Source: Anadara kagoshimensis
Taxonomy: Eukaryota; Mollusca; Bivalvia; Arcoida; Arcidae
DNA: 64,000 bases
Direction: 5' to 3'
Assembly: GCA_021292105.1 (NCBI GenBank)
Contig: CM037871.1
Span: forward strand, 36,695,854-36,759,853
How positions within the stretch are numbered: position 1 is the stretch's first letter; each line of letters begins with the position of its first letter. Below, one piece after another: positions 1 to 9,474 of this stretch. The translations under genes and the position numbers were made by a program. The notes below the pieces were generated by a model. The model did not search any database, had not been told where the DNA came from, and saw only the letters and a list, made by a program, of their open reading frames with translations.

Positions 1-165
1 GAAGGTGCACATCTACATTATATCACAAAGATTGTGTGAAAGTTTCATGAAAATCCATTGAAGGGTTTAAGAGATAGGTACCCTAAGGTGTAACGGAAGG
101 ACGGACACACGGACGGACACCCCTATCACTATATACCCCCACTTTTTAAGCGGGGGGTATAATAA
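1..165. mobile_element. Right end of a non-autonomous element with a terminal C/G hairpin
   Basis: The sequence runs through a GGACGGACAC-type repeat and ends in TATACCCCC, a short spacer and GGGGGGTATAA, which can form a hairpin. A segment at about 10380-10710, in intron 5 of the propeller gene, ends the same way (ACAGACAGACATGG, then TATACCCCC, loop, GGGGGTATA). The two are diverged members of one family. The left end lies outside the window. No coding capacity is seen. Confidence 0.55.
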
Positions 166-494
166 AGTGGTATTGAATATATGTCAATCTTGGGTATGTG
201 ACCTGGTGTCCAATACCACTTTCTTTTATAATGTAGTAAGGTAATTTGTGATTTTACAGTTCATTCATTCATTTTAGGAATAAAAAGGCGGAGTTGTTAG
301 ACATAGACATTTTTCACTTTCAAATGAAATTGAAAATTTTACGGAGTGTGCAGATTTTTCAGATTTTGAGCAGAGACTGATATTGTAAATTAGGTAATTC
401 CTAATAAAATAATGTTACTAAAAATTGTATTTTTTTTTTTGTAAAATGTGACCACAATCTTTTGAAAACGGGGGATTAGTAATAATGATTCTTG

Positions 495-1418
495 TTTAAT
501 CCATGTCCAAAACACAATACCAAAGCAAAGTAAAACCTTTAAAACTTGCAAGTTATGCATATGTTCAGCGCTTTAACTTCCACGATTGAAGCGAGGGCAT
601 GTGTTCCGGAAGGCAAAGCACCTCCTGTCTAGCTAGCTACACTTACCTTGTGTAACGGGAATTAGCACTTGGTGTTATTTTGGGCATTCGTTTAAGTTGT
701 AATGTAGATCGCCGTTAAAAAAAAACACTTACCTTGGGGTTTTCTACTCCTGGCTTTTTTGCAGCAAATATTTATATTGTCACCAGAGAAGATGCGTGTT
801 GTCTAAATGTAAATGTCTAAATGTAGCCTGTCAACCAGTTGGCAGACTGCAGATCGGAGGACCTAAGGTCTCCCCTTATAAACGATTTAAAGCAATTACG
901 AACACCTGTTTCAAATTACCAACCACACAGTATAATTTTTCAAAGTAGATATTAAAAGCAATAATCATTACCTTAATATTATATTAATAAATACCTAATA
1001 TTGGTGATATCTTAGTGTGATCTTAGTAAAAAGAATAACTAATTAGGTGAAAGTGCTTCTGATTTTAGTTACCTCCATACGTTGTAATCGCTAAACGCAA
1101 ACATATCCAAAAAAACAGAGTATTAGGACTTTGAAAACTGACAAATTTAGTGAAACGTGTAGTAAATGAGGCCGGTGTTTCAGAAAGATAAGGACCTCAT
1201 ATAGCTAGCTAATCCCACCACGTGTTAAATCAAAATTGACGGTAAAAGGAACATGGAGCTATGGTACGTCAAATATACCCAGGGCACACATAACACCTCA
1301 ATTTTGTATACAGAGAAATTATATTTAGTAGCAATATTGTGATGACGGCTATAAAATTGTTGAGGGCATTGACAAGCTAAGGCTTGCAAAATCATCGAGT
1401 CAACAACTTATCTGAACA
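495..1418 (+). repeat. Two copies of dispersed repeat family R1
   Basis: Copy one (about 495-658) is truncated; copy two (about 1097-1418) is near full length. Shared landmarks are CTTCCACCAGGGAAGTGAGG-like, GCACCTCCTG, TAGCTAGCTACACC, GGAACATGGAACTATGG, GACGTCAAATATATCCAGG and GATAAGCCTAGGCTTGCAA, all diverged here. Other plus-strand copies lie near 25500, 26268, 27600, 28698, 47055, 51960, 52395, 57640, 61325, 63540 and 63955. Minus-strand copies lie near 24525 and 57985. Confidence 0.75.
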
Positions 1419-2990
1419 TTTGAAGGTACAGTGGAAAAATCACAAATAAGAGGAATACGATGTATGAAGAGACATTGCACTTACATAGACGAGGAAAATC
1501 TTTCGAAATCATTGATCAAGTAGATTTACCTACATGTGTAGGAATAAAATATATGTTTCATCTGTATGCATCTCAACCAAGCCATGTTTTAGTAAAATAT
1601 GCAAGGATTAAAAGACAAGGGAGATGCAGGTCCCATATGTCATAAAAATATATAAGAATTAGAAGACAACAGAACTACTGTATAGAATGTCAGCTGTTCA
1701 GTTCCAGAAGCAACAAAATATTCGTGTGACTGATTAATTTTGATTTGGGTCGTAAACTGTTGCCGAAATTATCACATATGAAAAAGTATTCGCACAATGT
1801 AAAGCGACCATTTCGAGATGCAAAACGCATTAAATCTTGCGATATAACTTGCGTCTATATGCTACTCTTTTACAATGAATACTAGTGTTGTAAGAAAATG
1901 CGATAGGAGTCGCGCGAGTGGTCAGGTGATAGGGCGATTGAACATGCGCCATAGCGATTGACAGGGATCTTGATCCAAGTCGTCGATCTGCAAGCCGGGA
2001 TAGCGGTGTCTCATCGGATTACAGGCATACTGTAAGCCGTGAGCAGTTTTATTTTAGCGCAATTGGCGATAAGAGTGTCAGCGATTTAATAAAACTACCG
2101 CTAATATTACAAAAACATCAGTACTGTACAGCGCTTCTGTGAATATGAATGGGTATGGACTTACGTTGGATGGTTACATAGTCAGTTTTAAAATAATAGC
2201 ATAAGCTCAAATTATAGTACTTATAACATGTTCCGAATGACACGGATGTTACAATATCGTACTCGTATGGCTTCCATCAATATACTTGTGTATGATAAAT
2301 AATTTGGGAGTAATGGCACAGTAAACTGACCACGGACAAGCGGATAAACTCATGGAAAGTTGCTAATTACCGGCCATTGCATGTGATACTTACAATGTGA
2401 CAAGTCTCATTTTCAGGTAATCAATTTTAATTTACCAGTTCAGCGAACAGTAGTTGACTTTAATCATTAAAATATTTATAATTAATAGCAACAAAGTAGA
2501 CCCGTTATCCGGGAAAAGATTATTTTTTCTGTGATGTCGGCAACATCCTATAAACCCTCATTGACCTCTTATGATTTAAGCGGCTTTTATCGGGATCACA
2601 TCGACATTGTGTCGAAACATTTGTATTTGAAATAAAAAACAGTTAGTAGGTATGTTTTAATAAATAAATTAAAAGAAAAATGGGTAGTTGTTGATTAAAA
2701 TATTTATTCAGTAAAATGTGTAATCGACGAGAGTGCCAAAATATAATGAAAGCTGCCTGTCTCGTGACTTCCTGGTCGGTCAGTTGCCGAGATTTTCCAA
2801 GTAAAAGTCAAACCAATTAAAACACAATTACATCGTTATTTTAATTTTTATTTTTAACCTGTCGAATACTGGCGCCCTTTCTCATTTTTTTCAAAAGTTT
2901 GTAGGCAAAGATAGGGTTATATAAAGACGTGTTATACAGCTCGGTCTGGAATTGATTACGCTAAAATTAAACTGCGCTAATATGTTTACC
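1419..2990. other. Intergenic stretch with no recognisable gene
   Basis: It is AT-rich, with only short open frames (longest about 61 codons at 1460-1645). These have no family signature and no convincing splice context. No repeat shared with the rest of the window was noticed. Confidence 0.5.
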
Positions 2991-3915
2991 ATTCATCAAT
3001 CGCTAAAATAAGTATGCGCCAATAGATAGTAGTTTACAGTATTGCTGCCATGACGAAGATGTTGGCCCGGTCTGGATGCTGCTACATCGTGCCCAACATG
3101 CATCTTTAGCGGTACCGAAACTTTTCTCCACCACACGATGAGCCCTGCACAGGCTTCGTTCGTCATGTTGCGGTTCGAGTAGGGCTTTATCATCCAGGAC
3201 CTGAGGGGGATGTGTCGGCTCCTATCAAAAATTACGGGATGGGCCTGTGATCATGTGGCAGGGGCTCTGGATCTGGCAGGCCAAGAGTGTCATTTTCCAG
3301 TCCATTTCTCAGTCAGCAATTGTTGAAGATCTGGTCATCTGATGAGGAGCTTTCAGTACCAACGTCGGCCCAAAGAAACTCGTAATTGGCGTCGACGAAG
3401 GTCAAGAGGATGATACTGAAGAACCCCTTGTAAATGTAGTAGAGGGTACCAGACCGATGTTGGTTTCTTATGGCAACGTTTTCAGTCCAGGGCGCCGCAT
3501 GTGTGGTGGAAATTGCACCTTTTACCATACTTCTGTGCCACTTCGCGCCACTCATCTGGGATAGTTGAAAAGGCAAGCACTTCGTCTTCATACTCGTCAA
3601 TGATGGCTTGGAACACCTCTGGGAAGAACAATGCTATGATGTTGTGGGCAACACGGAAGGAATACTGGAGGCTTTGGTGGTTGTTGCCTGTCACTAAATA
3701 CCTGAGAGTGATTGCCACCTACAGCCCAGGTCCTGTAACGTTCACTTTTCTGGATTCTTGGAGTGATGCGCTGCAGAAGCTCGTAGAATTTGACCTGGCG
3801 ACATTCTCATGCAATTCACAAAGTCCCCCTTGCATTCTCTCTTTATTTCTGCCATGAGTGTGTGACACTGGCCATATAACAAACGCCTTTAATTCCGTGC
3901 CTTGACACACCAACG
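2990..3915 (-). pseudogene. Degenerate PIF/Harbinger (HARBI1-like) DDE transposase
   Basis: Read on the minus strand, several consecutive frames match the order of a HARBI1-type nuclease. They are ELLQRITPRIQK (about 3740-3790); AITLRYLVTGNNHQSLQYSF with the following helical segment, then DEWREVAQKYGKR and FHHTCGALD (3482-3718); GTLYYIYKGFFSIILLTFVD and then NYEFLWADVG with SSSDDQIFN (about 3313-3440); and MIKPYSNRNMTNE near 3193. The aspartate in FVDANY lies at the position of a DDE catalytic residue, by family knowledge. The frames are interrupted by frameshifts between these blocks, so no intact protein is encoded. A Myb-like partner protein, usual for autonomous Harbinger elements, was not found. 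Terminal inverted repeats were not identified. This is a dead transposon relic in the flank of the propeller locus. Confidence 0.75.
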
Positions 3916-4405
3916 TCTTCTTTGTGTCTCATATCTTTGTCGACGAATTAGTAACACCAGCACGCCCATATGTCTTTGCTGGGGTTCTTGGAGTTGTGCT
4001 CAGAGATTCAGCAAACCCACCAGACCGCGAGATATTGGTGATGCAGCTTTTATGGTCAATTGTGGTTTGAAACAGAGATGCTTATACAGGGTATATATAC
4101 CAGTGGCAAAACATGGCAAATTGAAGCTGATAAATCGTGCAATGATAGTAAAACGTTGCAAGATTACAAGAGACACGTTGAGCAACAGGCTCGTGTTCGC
4201 AAAACGCACGCAAAGACAGCCGTGATTCATCTTACGATCTTTAAAAATCGCTCTTGTGAGCACACAAAACGTTGTAAGATGTTCGTACGAATGTGCGTGC
4301 GTTGCATTGCAATAGTTTGGATCGCATTCGGTCGCGTCTTAAAAGTATGCAAGACAATCAATAATTCACAAATTTTCATACCGTAATTTGACTGTAAAAG
4401 TTATA
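3916..4405. other. Unassigned stretch beside the transposase relic
   Basis: Overlapping open frames of about 90-108 codons occur on both strands (4000-4386). They show no recognisable family, no signal peptide and no consistent splice sites. They are treated as chance frames in low-complexity sequence. Confidence 0.4.
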
Positions 4406-4408
4406 TAT

Positions 4409-4545
4409 TTGTGCCGTGATTCTGGCTTCATTTTCGCGCTTTTGTATCGAAAGAAGATCGAACTCGACCCTTATCTGACTGTACCTATGCTAGAACATTT
4501 TCATGCAGAGCAGACGTACCGGAAGTCAGCTATCGCAACAATTAT
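4409..4545 (+). pseudogene. Decayed copy of exon 1 of the propeller gene
   Basis: This stretch is clearly alignable by eye to exon 1 of the gene starting at 5694. Shared blocks are GTGATTCTGGCTT, ATTTTCGCGCTTTT, GACCCTTAT, GCTGTACCT-like, GAACATTTTCAT and GCAGACGTACCGGAAG. A small insertion just before the AAGAAGA block shifts the frame. The in-frame start is gone, and the copy breaks off soon after the CGTACCGGAAG block. No later exons follow: a small inverted-repeat element starts at 4558. It is therefore a third, exon-1-only relic of the family, in the same orientation as the intact gene and about 1.3 kb upstream of it. Confidence 0.8.
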
Positions 4546-4557
4546 ATAGTTAAACCA

Positions 4558-4800
4558 AGGGGTTCAAAATTATGTTTTGTAATGGAAGGTCCAGGACCTT
4601 TTGCCTTTATTTTTGGCAGGTCCATCATAAAGTTCAATATCAACATTGAAAGATCCATGTGCAATTAAGTTATCACATTGAAAATAGTATTATTCTGGTA
4701 AAAATGGCAGGTCCATCAGACTTTTACAATTTAAATATCAAGGGTCCCAATGTAAAATCAATAGGTTCCGGACCTCGGACCCAGGGAATTTTGAACCCCT
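4558..4800. mobile_element. MITE, about 243 bp, with 14-bp terminal inverted repeats
   Basis: It begins AGGGGTTCAAAATT and ends AATTTTGAACCCCT, a perfect 14-bp terminal inverted repeat. Inside are repeated GGTCC / GGACC motifs. There is no coding potential. It abuts the exon-1 relic at 4409-4545 and may mark where that copy was cut short. Confidence 0.7.
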
Positions 4801-5324
4801 GTAGACCACGACTCAGTGAACTTTACATTATACATTTTGTGTATATTTACCACGCACACTAATCAAACCTTTTACATTCATTATCACTATAAACATGTAA
4901 GTAGATGATGCCATGTGAGTGTTAATTCCAATGGGCCTTCTGTTGTTTTATGGGGTATTTTTATTAAGTTGAAAAATACAACATACACTGCTAAAATTAA
5001 AATACACATTAGGGCTTCTTATATTAATCAACATTGTACAAACAAATTGAATCAATCAGGCAAGGTCAGTTTATCATTAAATGAGCTATTTATTACTGTT
5101 AATAGTGGCTTAATCATGATATTAAAATTATCTCCATTAGACATCTTCGAAAGAGGTAAATGCATCACATATGGCGGCCTTGATTCATTGGTGTAAAGAG
5201 AGGCCAGCTAAAATATGAACTTAACAATAACTAAAGCAAATTTAGCTCTTGGGCAATCTGTACGCACGCCAGTCGCCAAAATTTGAATCACAATTAACTG
5301 TTATATATGGTGTTCTTTTAGGGC

Positions 5325-5515
5325 CAAATTGGCATTATCGCTTCTTCGACCTGAACGCGAAGATAAGATGGCGAAGGAGCGATGGTACTATCGCTCCTTC
5401 GCCTTCAAAACATCGCAACTTTGCCTTCAAATCTTCACTCCTTCGCAGTCGTATCTTCACATTTTCGCTTGTTCGTGTTCAAGTCGAAGGAGCGAAGAAG
5501 CGATTATTCAAATTT
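5325..5515. mobile_element. Palindromic MITE-like element with a central hairpin
   Basis: The outer arms TATCGCTTCTTCGAC and the complement of CGAAGAAGCGATTATT pair imperfectly. The centre is a perfect 14-bp stem (GGCGAAGGAGCGAT / ATCGCTCCTTCGCC, 5370-5403) with a 6-base loop. The GAAGG/CCTTC content differs sharply from the AT-rich flanks. Confidence 0.6.
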
Positions 5516-5540
5516 AGCACTAACAGCAAACCATAGTTAA

Positions 5541-5544
5541 AGTG

Positions 5545-5575
<31 letters not shown>

Positions 5576-5586
5576 TGTGTGTGTGT
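5541..5586. repeat. (GT)n microsatellite
   Basis: A run of GT dinucleotides broken by a single GG. It lies about 110 bp upstream of the propeller gene start. The inverted pseudogene copy has a (CT)n run at the matching upstream position (62650-62691). Confidence 0.9.
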
Positions 5587-5693
5587 TAAGTTATCTACCC
5601 CGATATCGGAGACGACCCTGATCATATCTTACCGTGTCAAAGTACATAATAGAGTTTATGTTATCTCCTAAACATTAAAGTTTAAATATAAAG

Positions 5694-8600
5694 ATGGCTC
5701 AGAAGACTTTAATATTTTGTGCTGTAATTCTGACTTATTTTCGCGCTTTTCCATGTCAAGAAGACCGAACATGTCCCTTATATGGCTGTACCTTTGCTGG
5801 AACATTTTCATACAGAGCAGACGTACCGGAAGCTAACGTGACAATAAAATGGATTAGTCCACTCATCAGTAACTATATGCCGGATGCTCTCGGTTGTGTT
5901 GGTAACGAGGTGAATCTTGTGTGTCCATCACTGTCGCCTTCATTTTCGTAAGTAACACATCCAGTAATATTAAAATGAAAACTGACACAATGCAATACTG
6001 ATAGAACGCTTGTTCAGAGAAAATGAAAATTTTACCAGTCGACAATTCGTTTGAAGCCATTGCGCAAGTTGGTTACCGCCCTTTTTGGTCAGTTGCTTTG
6101 AAAATGTAACATCGTCGTCTGCACAACAATTCGAGAGTTTCGCGTTTTCACTATCTGAACGGGCTTAGACGTTTTATTTATTTAAATACTCGCTTCAAAC
6201 GAGTCCGCTTGATGCATATTATGTATATTTCCACGACATATATCTGAAAATAAGATGCACGAAGTAGCTTGTGTATGAAGGAATTCTTTCTGAACTTTGT
6301 CGCTTGTTTTGCTTCAATTTGGGTTGGTCCCTCTGTACGAAAGCCGGGTCGTGGAGATGTTAAGGATAAAAAGAATTGAATTTCACGTTTTTACGAGAAG
6401 ATTTCATTTTATTACGCTAAAGATGTACGTAATAACGAGAGAAAATTTCGATTAGGTTTTTGTACCACCGGTAGTGCAAGGTATTGATAAACCGGATAAA
6501 TATTGTGTAAGCAGTATTTTAGGAAAGATTACTAAGTCTTACAGTTACCGACAATGGACCACAATAGCAATATAACCACATCACTGGACACCGTTTTGTC
6601 ATTGCTTGTAATGTCCGTCCGAAATCGGTAATTTTGTAACCAGTACTCCCATTACTAGTCCGACTAAACAACCCACTAAACTCCTACCTTATTTTTAATT
6701 TTATTTTTTTATACTAAATTTAAATAAAATCATTTAACATTTGATGTAAGATGTAACCTAAATAACATATTTTTCATCGATCACTATACTAGCATTAGAG
6801 ACAAATTAATTTAATAAACGTTTGTGTGCATTAAGAAACCAGATGTTGCTTTAGACCTGACAATCTATATAACTGCTCATTTATAAATGTACTTGTCTAT
6901 AATCCTATACCCCCCCCCCCCCACCAAACAGCTGTTGGTTTTATGTAAAATCTATGGTGGTATATATCTGTTATCAGATTTAATTTAAGCTGAGATAGTA
7001 AATTTAGTAAAAAAAATTATTATTATTTTTGAATAATATGTATTTACACATGATGATGTAAATAAAATTGTATGAAATTGTATCAAATGCCCTACAGAAA
7101 ACTACATGCATCCGTTCAAAACACTTTTGTGTATATATATGTTGGCGACTTGATTTCACATAAGTGTTCAAAGTACATCATAACGAAGAATTATTCATGA
7201 TTATTCGTATATATAATGACCGTAGATAAAGACACTGTCAAAATAATTGAATGTTCTAAAACCAATTATTCGAAAATACATTTTATATACGTTTAACTTC
7301 GTGTAAGCGTGATCAATCAACCCACAAACTTCGTGAAAGTGTGTGATCACAAATATAGATAAATTACAGTGTCTACTGACATGAACACAGGCAAAATAAT
7401 TTTCTGTTGTAATAAATATCTAGTGGATACAGAATATTTGGGTGTAAAATTTGCAATTTGCAATTTTGTTGTTTAATGAAGTTAAATCAGCGATAACATA
7501 AAGGTGAAAGTGTGATCAACACGAATATCTTTTTAATTTGGTCGAAACATTGTCGAAATGTTTGCAGAAACAATATTGTCATTTGACAAGGAAACTGAAT
7601 GTACATATACATTTTCCGTGGGCTACATTAAAAGTTTAAACCCACGCGCTATGTAACAACTCCTAATGAAGGCCGACGCCTAATAAAGTCCGGACTTCAT
7701 TAGGCGTTGGACTTTATTAGGATTTGTAACTAAGGTCAACTTACCTTCGAAGCGAGCGGTTTTTTTTCTGGGGCGTGATCAACATAAGTCACATGATCGT
7801 CACCCGTTATATTGTTTCCTGTGAGTGCTACTGTGCGAATTCATGGACTATTCTTCTGCGGAATCACCACCACCATCAATCGAAACACTGTAACTTCCGT
7901 GAATGCTTAGCTGCCTGCGAGTGCGTTGTAACCTTCGTGGGTGCACTGCTGCGAATTCGTTGTATCCTTTGTGACTGCGCTGCTGTGAATACATTGTTAT
8001 CTCTGCGAATGTTTGTTACTGTGAATGTGTTGCCGCGAATGCTTTGTAGCCTACGTAAATGCGCTGATACAAATGTGGTGTAACCTCCGTGAATGCGCTG
8101 ATGCGAATGCGTTGTAACCTCCGTGGATGCGCTGATGCGAATGCGTTGTAGCTTCTGTGAATGCGCTGATGCGTCTGCGTTGTAACCTCTGTGAAAGCGT
8201 TTATGCGAATGTGTTGTAGCTTCCGTGAGAGCGTTGACTTTTCTCCCTCTGTGGAATCACCAAGACCATTAATAAACTATTTGTTGTTACCAGTGCGAAT
8301 GCTTTGTGCTAGTAGTCATGCACAACACATTCAACAGCACTTCCGCAATCACTAATATAACAAGGTCTTAACTGGTCTCTTCTTTAAATACTTCTACACC
8401 TCACTTCTCTATCACTCTTTCTACTTCTTAGTTTTTCGCTGAGACTTTATTTGTAAATCAATAACAACTTTCTTCTTCAGGAGTCAAAACCACACTGACC
8501 GTCCTGCCGAATTGGCAGCCCTTTTATATGCCGCTGATGCCAAGGGAAGCAACCCCTACTATTGGTTTCACAAGCATAAGTTGGTAGGCAATGTATAACT

Positions 8601-9432
8601 GTGTTTCTTCTTGTTCCTGGTGGTTCTATAGACTGTGTTCTTGTTTTTCTAGTTGGGTAATCAAATCCGCATTACTCAAATGTTGTTCAGCACTTCGTTC
8701 AACATTTCTTTTGCAATTAAAAATAAGAAACTACTAAACTAAAACTTGGTGACTGTTTTCGTCACAGTACCCTCAACAGGTCAAAAAGTAAAATGGGTGT
8801 TTAGTTGGCTGATTAGTCGCACTGTCCCATTACATGTGTTCTTTTGGTCTTGTCTGCTTACCCACAGTTGTTTTCCTTTGTTGTCTTGGCTATTGCTATA
8901 TACTTGTTTTAACAGCTGCAAATTGTTCTCTTGTTTTTGAAAGCCAAATGCTCGACACGTTTATGGTTCTAGATTTTCCATTGGTAGATTTTCAATATTT
9001 TTCGAAATGATTAACGCTCCTTCTGTTATAGAGGATATGTGAGTAATTATAGCCAGACGGGACAGGCTGTATTGTGGTATGTTCAATATTTTCTTGTATT
9101 TCTGTTATAGAGGATATGTGAGTATTAACAGTCAGACGGGACAAGCTATTTGGCGAGATGATGTACTACGGGATCCAACACTCCCGATAATGGACAGAAA
9201 TGGGGAGATAATTGGTTCTGATGGTTATGAACTAGTCAGATATACAGCTGATGGACAGACCGTGCAACCAGAGGTCCATTTAAATCCATCCCTCTATCCG
9301 ATTTATAGGTACGCATATTCTTATTTATTCTATTTTTTCAAATATTTACAGCTTGCTAAGAAGAAATATTGCCTTAGCCGTTATGAATCTCAGATTTTAC
9401 CAACGCTGTGCAACTTTATAGATATACATTTG

Positions 9433-9474
<42 letters not shown>

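Noticed and set aside
5900..5905. An alternative exon 1 donor at GGTAAC in the propeller gene
   Set aside because: Its phase (1) puts exon 2 in a frame that reads TGA when joined to exon 3. The donor GTAAGT at 5948 gives consistent phase through all six exons.
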